A stretch of 64,000 bases of DNA from assembly GCA_022446815.1 (NCBI GenBank), contig JAKVCD010000001.1, positions 1 to 64,000 on the forward strand, given 5' to 3'. Numbering within the stretch: position 1 is the stretch's first letter; each line of letters opens with the position of its first letter. The position numbers and the translations under genes were made by a program. Shown here piece after piece: positions 35,958 to 43,658 of this stretch. The notes below the pieces were generated by a model. The model did not search any database, had not been told where the DNA came from, and saw only the letters and a list, made by a program, of their open reading frames with translations. This DNA comes from Planctomycetota bacterium (lineage in GTDB: Bacteria > Planctomycetota > UBA1135 > GCA-002686595).

Positions 35958-37094
35958 ATGGAAGGACCGGAACAAGGCGAATCCAGGGAGACCTCACAGG
36001 GAGGGCTCAGCCGGCGTGGCCTCTTGGCCGCGACGGGCTCTGCGTTAGCTGTGCCCCTCGCTTATTCGCTCCTAGACGGCCCCACCGCTGAAGGCATGAC
36101 TCGCTCTCGCATCGGCGTCTCTATCGCAGGCGGCGAGTTCAGCACAGACCGCCCGTCGTTCTCGAACGAGCAGCCTGGAACGCTCGGCCAGGACTACACC
36201 TTCAACTCCGAGAAGACCTTCGGCTACTTCGCAGACCGTGGCTTCCGCCTCCAGCGCGTCCCCTTCCGCTGGGAGCGCCTGCAGTCGAAGCCCGGCGGAG
36301 CCCTCAACCAGAGTGAGCTCGGACACATCAGACGCTGCGCGGACTGGGCAAAGAGCAACGGGGCGCGGATCATCCTCGACTGCCACAACTACGCGCGCTA
36401 CGTGATGCCAATCAACGGCGTCCCTAGAGCTTGCGCACTCGGAGAGCGCATCGGCAAGCGCGTCCCGATCACGCCTGAGCACCTCACAAACCTCTGGCTA
36501 CGTATCTCCGACGCCCTCGGTGATCATCAAGGTATCGATGGTTGGGGCATCATGAACGAGCCGCACTCCCTAGGACGCATCCCTTGGAGGAGCGTCTCGC
36601 AGGAGGTTGTTCAGGCGCTTCGCAAAGACGGAGACACGAAGAGGATCTTCGTGGCTGGCGACGAATGGAGCAACGCGCAGCGCTGGGCCGAGATCAACGG
36701 CTCGCAGCCTTGGATCCAAGACCCCTTGGGTCGCACGGTCTATGAAGCGCATTGCTACTTCGACTCGAACGGGTCCGGCAAGTACACGCGTTCCTTCTCG
36801 AAGGAGTACGACCAAGACCCGCGCTTGATGAATCGCGGCGTCGACCGGGTGATGCCCTTCATTGACTGGTGTCGCCGCAACCGCGTCACGGGGATGATCG
36901 GTGAGTTTGGCGTGCCCGCGGACGACCCCGCGTGGCAAGAGGTCGTAAAGCGCTTCGTGCGCACCCTCAGCGACGCAGCCATGGAGGGGATCTACTGGGC
37001 TGCTGGCGAGTGGTGGGGCAACTACCCCCTCTCGATTCAGCCCACGCGCAACTTCACGAAGGACTCACCCCTCATCGAGGTCCTCCGAGGCTAG
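35958..37094 (+). CDS. Glycoside hydrolase family 5 (cellulase-like), Tat-exported
   Basis: Predicted beta-glucanase. A twin-arginine signal (SRRGLLAATGSALAVPLAYSLL, near residues 17-40) leads into a TIM barrel with GFRLQRVPFRWERLQ, the acid/base glutamate in GWGIMNEPHS (E201) and the nucleophile glutamate in TGMIGEFGVP (E316). The 378 aa fit a bare GH5 catalytic domain without a binding module. It follows the exporter in the same direction and probably trims or releases the polymer, as BcsZ (GH8) does in Proteobacteria. I use the ATG at 35958; a GTG at 35922 would put the hairpin inside the gene. Confidence 0.86.
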   Translation: MEGPEQGESRETSQGGLSRRGLLAATGSALAVPLAYSLLDGPTAEGMTRSRIGVSIAGGEFSTDRPSFSNEQPGTLGQDYTFNSEKTFGYFADRGFRLQRVPFRWERLQSKPGGALNQSELGHIRRCADWAKSNGARIILDCHNYARYVMPINGVPRACALGERIGKRVPITPEHLTNLWLRISDALGDHQGIDGWGIMNEPHSLGRIPWRSVSQEVVQALRKDGDTKRIFVAGDEWSNAQRWAEINGSQPWIQDPLGRTVYEAHCYFDSNGSGKYTRSFSKEYDQDPRLMNRGVDRVMPFIDWCRRNRVTGMIGEFGVPADDPAWQEVVKRFVRTLSDAAMEGIYWAAGEWWGNYPLSIQPTRNFTKDSPLIEVLRG

Positions 37095-37192
37095 TGAACC
37101 TGCCCCGCGGGGCTCCATAGGCTTATCCTGTACGCCTCTCGCCGGCGACCTATGCGCCAGTCCAGCACCTGACCCTCACCTCAACAGGGCCC

Positions 37193-38098
37193 ATGATCTC
37201 CCGACCGAACCGCCGCACGGTCCTCGCCGGCCTAGCCTCCGCCCCTCTCTTCATGAACCTCAATGCCCACAGCGCGGACTCGCCCATGCGCGGCAAGCTC
37301 AAGAAGTGCTGCAAGATCGGGATGGTCGGTGAAGGTGACACCCTCGTCGAGAAGTTCCAGCTCCTGAAAGACGTCGGCTTCGAAGGCGTCGAGATGGATG
37401 GGCCGAGCGGCTATGACTGGAAGGAGGTCGTGGACGCGAAGATCGAGGTCGGCTTCGAGGTCCCTGGCGTCGTCTGCTCTACGCACTGGTCTAAGCCCCT
37501 CTCGGACCCCAAGCCCGAGGTGCGCGCAGAGGGGGTCGCAGGCCTAGAGGCGGCGCTCCGCGACGCCAGACTCTTTGGCGCATCGACGGTCCTCTTAGTC
37601 CCCGGGGTCTGCAACGGAAACGTCAGCTACAAAGACGCCTGGGAGCGCTCGACCCATGAGCTCTCCGCTGTCCTCCCCCTAGCGCGAGAGCTGAACGTAA
37701 AGATCGCGCTGGAGAACGTTTGGAACGACTTCATCACAGACGCGAAGGAGGCCGCGCGCTACCTCGACCAGTTCAAGGGAGAGCACCTCGGCTGGTACTT
37801 CGACGTTGGCAACATCGTCCGCTATGACGATCCGGTCAACTGGGTGAGGACGCTCGGTGAGCGGATCATCAAGCTCGACATCAAGGACTACAGCCGCGCA
37901 AAGATGGAGGCCGAGGGGGTCTGGAAGGGCTTCGACTGCAAGATCGGCGCGCCCGAATCGAGCGCTGGCTGGTCTGAAGTCATGACCGCCCTCGCCGACA
38001 TCGGCTACGAGGGCTGGGGTTCGGCGGAGGTCGGCGGAGGAGGTCGTGAGAGGCTCATCGAGATCTCCGAGAACATGGACGACGTCTTCTCTCGCTGA
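37193..38098 (+). CDS. Sugar phosphate isomerase/epimerase-like TIM barrel, Tat signal
   Basis: Xylose-isomerase-like (AP-endonuclease-2 fold) protein of 301 aa. It has a Tat-type N-terminus (NRRTVLAGLASAPLF), then KIGMVGEG, FEGVEMDGPSGYDW, VLLVPGVCNG, KIALENVWNDF (metal-binding glutamate), WYFDVGNIVRYDDPVNW (Asp and ligands), and IIKLDIKDYSR. It is likely periplasmic and acts on sugars or oxidised sugars; the exact substrate is unknown. First of a plus-strand run with PIG-L, enolase-superfamily and OYE genes. Confidence 0.84.
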   Translation: MISRPNRRTVLAGLASAPLFMNLNAHSADSPMRGKLKKCCKIGMVGEGDTLVEKFQLLKDVGFEGVEMDGPSGYDWKEVVDAKIEVGFEVPGVVCSTHWSKPLSDPKPEVRAEGVAGLEAALRDARLFGASTVLLVPGVCNGNVSYKDAWERSTHELSAVLPLARELNVKIALENVWNDFITDAKEAARYLDQFKGEHLGWYFDVGNIVRYDDPVNWVRTLGERIIKLDIKDYSRAKMEAEGVWKGFDCKIGAPESSAGWSEVMTALADIGYEGWGSAEVGGGGRERLIEISENMDDVFSR

Positions 38099-38103
38099 GT
38101 CCG

Positions 38104-39048
38104 ATGCGCGCCCTTCTCACCCTCGCACTCCTCACTGCCTCCTGCACTGCGCCGCACGGATCCGCTCGGGTGAGCGTGACCGAGCTCGCCGCGCCCGAGG
38201 GCCCCAAGGTGCTCTGCGTCGTCGCGCACCCAGACGACGAGACCGTCTTCGCGGGGGCCCTCTTCAAGACCGCTACGCACTTAGGCGGGGCCTGCGACAT
38301 CTTGCTGATCACCAACGGTGAGGGCGGCTTCAAGTACTCGACCCTCGCAGAGCGCATCTATGGGCTCGAGCTCACCGAAGAGGAGGTCGGCCGGGCTCAC
38401 CTGCCGAGGATCCGGCGCGAGGAGTTCCTCGAGGGTTGCCGCTACCTCGGCGTGCGCGACGCGCTCTTCTTGAACCAGCAGGACCACCGCTACTCTCAGG
38501 ACCCCGGCGAGGTGCTCGACACTGACGTCTGGGAGCTCACGAAGGTCGAGCTCGGGATCGACCGCGCGCTCCGTGAGGGCGGCTATGACTTTGTCCTCTG
38601 CCACCTCCCTACCCCGACCACGCACGGTCACCACCAGGCCGCGACCATCCTCGCCCTGCGAGCGGTGAAGCGTATGGACAGAGCTTCGCGCCCGGTCCTA
38701 TTCGGTGCGACCACCAACGCCCTCATGCAGTTCACCGAGCTCCCCGGCTACCTGGAGGCTCGCGCTGTCGAGGGCCCTGTGCACGTCTTTGACCGTACGC
38801 AGCCCTTCGGCCACCGCGACAAGCTCGACTATCGGGTCGTCGTAAACTGGGTCATCGCTGCCCACAAGTCCCAAGGGACGATGCAGCTAGCGATGAGCAA
38901 GGGAGAGCGCGAGCGCTACTTCGTCCTCGACACGGGAACCGAGGGCGCTCACGAGAAGGCCGCGGCTTGGTTCGAGGCCCTCAAGGAGCCTCAGTTCCCG
39001 AAGAAGGTGTATGACGCCTCTGCCGGCACTAACGCCTCCTCCAACTAG
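38104..39048 (+). CDS. PIG-L / LmbE-family deacetylase, lipoprotein
   Basis: Predicted zinc-dependent N-acetyl-sugar deacetylase. It shows a short lipoprotein signal (LTLALLTASC, lipobox), then the family motif VVAHPDDETVFAGALF (AHPDDE zinc ligands) and LLITNGEGGFKY. LCHLPTPTTHGHHQAATILA follows with the third zinc-ligand histidine region. 314 aa. It is 5 bp after the TIM-barrel gene, so the two are co-transcribed. Likely acts on an N-acetylated glycan fragment in the periplasm. Confidence 0.87.
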   Translation: MRALLTLALLTASCTAPHGSARVSVTELAAPEGPKVLCVVAHPDDETVFAGALFKTATHLGGACDILLITNGEGGFKYSTLAERIYGLELTEEEVGRAHLPRIRREEFLEGCRYLGVRDALFLNQQDHRYSQDPGEVLDTDVWELTKVELGIDRALREGGYDFVLCHLPTPTTHGHHQAATILALRAVKRMDRASRPVLFGATTNALMQFTELPGYLEARAVEGPVHVFDRTQPFGHRDKLDYRVVVNWVIAAHKSQGTMQLAMSKGERERYFVLDTGTEGAHEKAAAWFEALKEPQFPKKVYDASAGTNASSN

Positions 39049-39075
39049 GGGCGTCGGAGTGGGCGCGCAGCCCAT

Positions 39076-40521
39076 ATGACCTCTCCCCTCCCGATCCGCC
39101 TCACCTCAACGGAGCTCCGCCTGACGGACGTCCAGACTCGTCTTCCCTTCCGCTTTGGGGGAGCGATCCTGAACGCCGCGCCGCTTGCGACCCTGCGCGT
39201 CATCATCCAGACCGTGGACGGAGAAGAGGCGGAGGGCTTCTCCTCAGACCTGCTCATGCCCAAGTGGTTTGAAAAGGACCCGACCAAGAGCGCTAGAGAC
39301 GACGTCATCTCTCTGCTCGCGAGCATCCAACGCAGCGCCGCAGCGTGGGCCGAAGCCGCCAGGCAACCCACCTCTGTGTTTGACGCTTGGCGTGTCACCT
39401 ACGCGGAGTGCATGGGCCCCTTCGATCCGATGGACACCGGCGCCCTCACTCGCGGCTTCGGCGTGAGCCTTCTTGAGCGCGCTGTCATGGACGCCGCGTG
39501 TCGAGCCGCAGACATCCCCTTTCACAAGGCGCTGCGCGAGGGGATCTTCGGCTTCACTCCTGGCCAACTTCACTCGGAGCTCGCTGCTTGGGACCTCTGC
39601 GCCTCGCTCCCGGATGCACCGAGCAGCTCTATTGAGGTCCGCCACACTGTAGGGATTGATGACCCGCTCAGAGTCGATGAGTTGCAGCCGATGGATCGCG
39701 CTGACGATGGCTTCCCGCAAGCCTTGGATGAGGACATCGAGCGCTACGGCGTGCGGCGCTTCAAGGTGAAGGTCGGCGCCGGCGCAGCGTCCGACGCGCG
39801 GCGTCTCCAAGAGCTCGCTGCCTTCTTTGAGTCCCACCTCGGCGGGCAGCCGCTGCTCACTCTTGACGGCAACGAGCGCTACGCTGACCTCTCGAGCTTC
39901 CTCTCCATGCTCGAAGAAGTCGCTCGCGACCCGATGGGCGCGCGCCTCGTGGAGCGCGTCGCCTACATCGAGCAGCCGCTCGAGCGCGTCGCCACCTTCG
40001 ACCTCGACGCCACCGCCGCGATGAGGGACCTCTCTGCCATCGCGCCTGTCGTGATCGACGAGGCGGATGGACATATCGACGCCTTCACCCGCGCTATGGC
40101 GCTCGGCTACAAGGGTGTCTCTATCAAGAGCTGCAAAGGCGTCTTCCGCGGGCTCCTGAACCGTGGACTTGTGGAGACGCGCGGCGGTGAGCTCTTTCAG
40201 ACCGCTGAAGACCTCACAACCCTCCCCGCTGTAGGGCTACAAGAAGACCTCGCGCTGATGTGTGCCCTCGGGGTTGAAGACGTCGAGCGCAACGGACACC
40301 ACTACTTCCGCGGCCTCGATCACCTCCCAGAGAGGGAACAGGTGAGCGTCCTCGACCGCCACTCTGACCTCTACCAGCGACAGCTCGACGGCGGCTGCGT
40401 GAAGATCCTCGACGGCAAGATGCTGACAGCTTCGCTCGCGTGCGTCGGCTTCGGTCACGAGCATGACGTCGCCTTCGAAGATCGCACACCGATGGAGGAG
40501 TGGGCCCCGCAAGGGGCCTGA
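39076..40521 (+). CDS. Enolase-superfamily (mandelate racemase/muconate cycloisomerase-like) enzyme
   Basis: Cytoplasmic TIM-barrel lyase/racemase, 481 aa, abstracting an alpha proton of a carboxylate. It shows the KxK catalytic pair in RRFKVKVG (K230, K232), metal ligands in LLTLDGNERY (Asp), YIEQPLERV (Glu) and VIDEADGHIDAF, and the opposite lysine in GVSIKSCKG. The N-terminal cap is LPIRLTSTELRLTDVQTR. Substrate class (sugar acid dehydratase or other) cannot be fixed. Neighbours point to sugar-acid metabolism. Followed 3 bp later by the OYE gene. Confidence 0.85.
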   Translation: MTSPLPIRLTSTELRLTDVQTRLPFRFGGAILNAAPLATLRVIIQTVDGEEAEGFSSDLLMPKWFEKDPTKSARDDVISLLASIQRSAAAWAEAARQPTSVFDAWRVTYAECMGPFDPMDTGALTRGFGVSLLERAVMDAACRAADIPFHKALREGIFGFTPGQLHSELAAWDLCASLPDAPSSSIEVRHTVGIDDPLRVDELQPMDRADDGFPQALDEDIERYGVRRFKVKVGAGAASDARRLQELAAFFESHLGGQPLLTLDGNERYADLSSFLSMLEEVARDPMGARLVERVAYIEQPLERVATFDLDATAAMRDLSAIAPVVIDEADGHIDAFTRAMALGYKGVSIKSCKGVFRGLLNRGLVETRGGELFQTAEDLTTLPAVGLQEDLALMCALGVEDVERNGHHYFRGLDHLPEREQVSVLDRHSDLYQRQLDGGCVKILDGKMLTASLACVGFGHEHDVAFEDRTPMEEWAPQGA

Positions 40522-40524
40522 GTC

Positions 40525-41952
40525 ATGCGCTTCAAGAGTCCCGGACGCTGCCGCGACGCCGAGCGCCTGCGCGAGATGCTGCGAGCCGTCGACTCGAGCT
40601 TTGACTGTGAACTCGAGATCGAAGCTGATGGGCCCCTCGCCCAACCGCTCCAGGTCGCTGGCTTCCGCCTCGCGAACCGCTTCGTCACCCACCCGATGGA
40701 AGGCTGGGACGCAAGCACTGACGGACTCCCCACCGCAGACACTCTGCGCCGCTGGAGGCGCTTCGGTCAGAGCGGCGCGAAGCTCATCTGGGGCGGCGAG
40801 GCCTTCGCAGTTAGCGAGGACGGCCGCGCTAATCCGAACCAGCTCTATCTGAATGAAGATGCCGAGATCTTGGCTGGGCTCACACAGCTGCGCGCTGAGG
40901 TCTGCGCTGGGCACGAAGAGATAGGTGAAGACCCAAGCGAGCTCCTCATCGGCCTTCAGCTCACACACTCAGGGCGCTTCTCCAGACCTCACGGAGCGCT
41001 CGCACCCAAGATCGTGCACAGCCACCCGCCGCTCGCAGCAAAGTACGGCGAGGAGCCAGCGCCGATGACGGACGCTGAGCTAGATGTGCTGGGTGAGCGC
41101 TTCGTCGCAGCTGCGCGCCTTGCTCAGGAGGCGGGCTACGCCTTCGTCGATGTGAAGTGCTGTCATGGATACCTCCTGCACGAGACCCTCGGCGCGCACA
41201 CGCGCGAGGGTGTCTACGGAGGGAGCTTCGAGAACCGCACGCGCTTCCTCCTGCGGGTCATCGACGAGGTGAGGTCAGCCTGCCCCGGCCTCGGCGTCGT
41301 CGCGCGCGTCTCCATCGTGGACACCCACCCCTTCAGCGCTGGCGCGGATGAGCTCGGCGAGCCCTCCGGTTGGGAGGAGCACGTCCCCTACCGCTGGGGC
41401 TTCGGCGTCGACCCCGAGGACCCGCGCAAGACGAGCATGGACGAGCCGCTCCAGCTCCTCGGCCTCCTCGCTGAGCGCGAGGTGAAGCTCATCAACCTGA
41501 GCTTGGGCTCGCCTTACTACAACCCGCACCTGCAGCGCCCCGCCGCCTACCCACCGAGCGACGGCTACCAGCCGCCTGTCGACCCCCTCGAAGGTGTCTT
41601 CGCCCACATCCAAGCCGCCCGCGCCTGCAAGGAGGCTCACCCCGACCTCGCCTTCGTCGGCACGGGCTACAGCTATCTGCAAGAGTGGCTGCCGCACGTG
41701 GCACAACATGAGGTGCGCACCGGCGGCGTGGACCTCGTCGGCCTCGGGCGGATGCTGCTCTCCTACCCCGAGCTCCCCATCGACATCCTGCGCGGGAACC
41801 CGATCGACAGAAGACGCATCTGCCGCACCTTCAGCGACTGCACCACCGCCCCGAGGAACGGCAAGCGGAGCGGGTGCTACCCGCTCGACCCTCACTATCG
41901 CGAGTCGCCAGACGCCGCAGCCATCAGCGCGCTCAGGCGGCGCAAGAGCTAA
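40525..41952 (+). CDS. NADH:flavin oxidoreductase / Old Yellow Enzyme family
   Basis: FMN-dependent TIM-barrel oxidoreductase, 475 aa. It shows LANRFVTHPMEGWDAS at the N-terminus, GGEAFAVSEDGRANPNQLYL, LLIGLQLTHSGRFSRP, FVDVKCCHGYLLHETLG and GVYGGSFENRTRFLLRVIDEVR. The C-terminus has RRICRTFSDCTTAPRNGKRSG with cysteines, reminiscent of the Fe-S ligands of larger OYE relatives but not an exact match. It ends 4 bp over the convergent transporter gene. Probably reduces an enone or ketone intermediate in the local pathway. Confidence 0.85.
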   Translation: MRFKSPGRCRDAERLREMLRAVDSSFDCELEIEADGPLAQPLQVAGFRLANRFVTHPMEGWDASTDGLPTADTLRRWRRFGQSGAKLIWGGEAFAVSEDGRANPNQLYLNEDAEILAGLTQLRAEVCAGHEEIGEDPSELLIGLQLTHSGRFSRPHGALAPKIVHSHPPLAAKYGEEPAPMTDAELDVLGERFVAAARLAQEAGYAFVDVKCCHGYLLHETLGAHTREGVYGGSFENRTRFLLRVIDEVRSACPGLGVVARVSIVDTHPFSAGADELGEPSGWEEHVPYRWGFGVDPEDPRKTSMDEPLQLLGLLAEREVKLINLSLGSPYYNPHLQRPAAYPPSDGYQPPVDPLEGVFAHIQAARACKEAHPDLAFVGTGYSYLQEWLPHVAQHEVRTGGVDLVGLGRMLLSYPELPIDILRGNPIDRRRICRTFSDCTTAPRNGKRSGCYPLDPHYRESPDAAAISALRRRKS

Positions 41953-43658
41953 GCCTTTGTCTCTAAAACCGTGCGGGCCTTGCGCACCATGCCAACGAAG
42001 AGGGCGAGGAGCAGGAAGGCTGCGAGCGCGCCGAGGCCGTACCAGCCCGCCTTCTTCCAGGCGCTGAAGAGGCTCGCGTAGGTCGCGATACCAGCGGCCG
42101 GGAGCATGAGCGCGTTCCAGCGCAGGCGCGCGGCGCCCGCCGGCCGCTCAGCACCCATGAGGGAGTGGCTATTCATCATGAGGAAGAAGGTCCAGTAGGC
42201 GATGGGCAAGAGCACCATCCCAAAGACGCTCGTCGGCACGGCCAGCCAAAACTTCGCCTGCCCCGTCCACACGAAGGGCCCGAGGACGCCGAGCCCGGCG
42301 ACGAGCGCACCCATGCGGTGCGCCCTGCCGCGTGGCTCCTTGCCGAACATCTCGCAGAAGGCGAAGCCCGAGATCAGCATGAGGATGATCACGGTGGAGA
42401 TCGCCATGCCGAGGACGCCGATGCCGAACACGGTCTGAGCGATGGCGCTGCCGGTGAGCGGCTCGAGGGCGTCGGCGAGGGCGAAGGCGTCGCGCTTCTG
42501 CAGGGTCGCCGCGAGCTCGCGATCCGCCGTGGGCAAGTAGGCGAAGGCTGCGCTGACGGCGCCCTCTCTACCAGCGGCGTCGAGCGCTCCGAACTCATCG
42601 CCTGCGAGACGCAGCGCCGTGCCCTCGTCCGAACTGAGCCGCGCGTCGAGGGCAGAGAGGTAGCCGCCGTTGGCCGCTGCTGCTGCGGGGTCATCCACGA
42701 GCGCCTGATCGAACCTCGTGTGGAACTGGCTCGAGGAGGCGATCACGACGCAGGAGGTCGCGAGGAGGAAGGGGATGAAGAGGCCGGTCGCGAGGTCGAA
42801 GATCCCGAGGCCGCGGTGGCCCTTGCTCCAGCCCTTACGGAGCATCGAGTAGGGCAGGAGGAAGGTCATGTTGATCCCCACAGCCGTCGCAGCGGCGGCG
42901 ATCATCACGTCCTGCTGCTGGCTGACGATGCGATTGCTCCAGAAGGCGCTCGCTTCTCCTGTGCGCGCGAGCACGTCGGCGAAGGTCGCGGCGGGCTGCG
43001 AGAGGAGCGAGAGGTCAGGGACGAAGCCGCCGAGGATCTCCCCCGTGGGCAGCCCGCCCTCGCTCGTCAGCAATGTGATGACCACTCCGAAGAAGGAGAG
43101 GACGACCACGCCGACCATCGCCTTCAAGATGCCCTCGAAGATCTTCACGCCCTTGGCGCCGGAGTCGTACTGCCAGATCACCGCGGTCGCGATCCCGAGG
43201 ATCAAAGCGCAGCAGATCACCTTGCCGCTCTCGCCGCCGAGCGCCTCGGGGAAGAGGTTCTGTTGCAGCGCGGCGGTGCCGAGGGCGAACTGCGGAAGGC
43301 TCCATACGACGTTCGCCATCGCCACCGCGAGGATCCAGCCCCAGCCGAGGACTGGGTTCACGTGCTCGTTGATCGCTTGGAAGGGGCGCTTGCCGGTGGA
43401 GAGCGTCACGTAGGCGATGGCGCTCAACATGATGATGCCGAGGATCATCGCAACGGGCTGCAGCCAGAGCATCGAGTAGCCGGTCAACACGCCGAGGTAG
43501 AGCGCGCTCGCGAGCGACCCCCCACCGAGGGTGATCGCGCTCTGCAGCCAGCCTGGACCAGAGAGCCTGGTGTAGAGCGCGAGGGTCGCGAAAGGCCCCT
43601 TGGAGCGCGCGTCTTCGATCCGCGTGAGCTCGTTCGGCGCAGTCTCCGTCTCAGTCAT
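41949..43658 (-). CDS. Nramp-related membrane transporter lacking the DPGN motif
   Basis: Polytopic (about 11-12 hydrophobic segments) 569-residue protein. Its N-terminal layout matches Nramp metal transporters: SGPGWLQSAITLGGGSLASALYLGVLTGYSMLW. Where Nramp has DPGN in TM1 this has LGGGSLAS (about 44-51). Where TM6 has MPHN this reads NMTFLLPYSML. The usual manganese/iron ligands are thus missing, and another substrate is likely. A roughly 80-residue insertion rich in Ala and Asp (about 315-400) is atypical. It overlaps the upstream PVC haem-binding gene by 8 bp and is the last gene of a four-gene minus operon. Confidence 0.75.
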   Translation of the reverse strand: MTETETAPNELTRIEDARSKGPFATLALYTRLSGPGWLQSAITLGGGSLASALYLGVLTGYSMLWLQPVAMILGIIMLSAIAYVTLSTGKRPFQAINEHVNPVLGWGWILAVAMANVVWSLPQFALGTAALQQNLFPEALGGESGKVICCALILGIATAVIWQYDSGAKGVKIFEGILKAMVGVVVLSFFGVVITLLTSEGGLPTGEILGGFVPDLSLLSQPAATFADVLARTGEASAFWSNRIVSQQQDVMIAAAATAVGINMTFLLPYSMLRKGWSKGHRGLGIFDLATGLFIPFLLATSCVVIASSSQFHTRFDQALVDDPAAAAANGGYLSALDARLSSDEGTALRLAGDEFGALDAAGREGAVSAAFAYLPTADRELAATLQKRDAFALADALEPLTGSAIAQTVFGIGVLGMAISTVIILMLISGFAFCEMFGKEPRGRAHRMGALVAGLGVLGPFVWTGQAKFWLAVPTSVFGMVLLPIAYWTFFLMMNSHSLMGAERPAGAARLRWNALMLPAAGIATYASLFSAWKKAGWYGLGALAAFLLLALFVGMVRKARTVLETKA

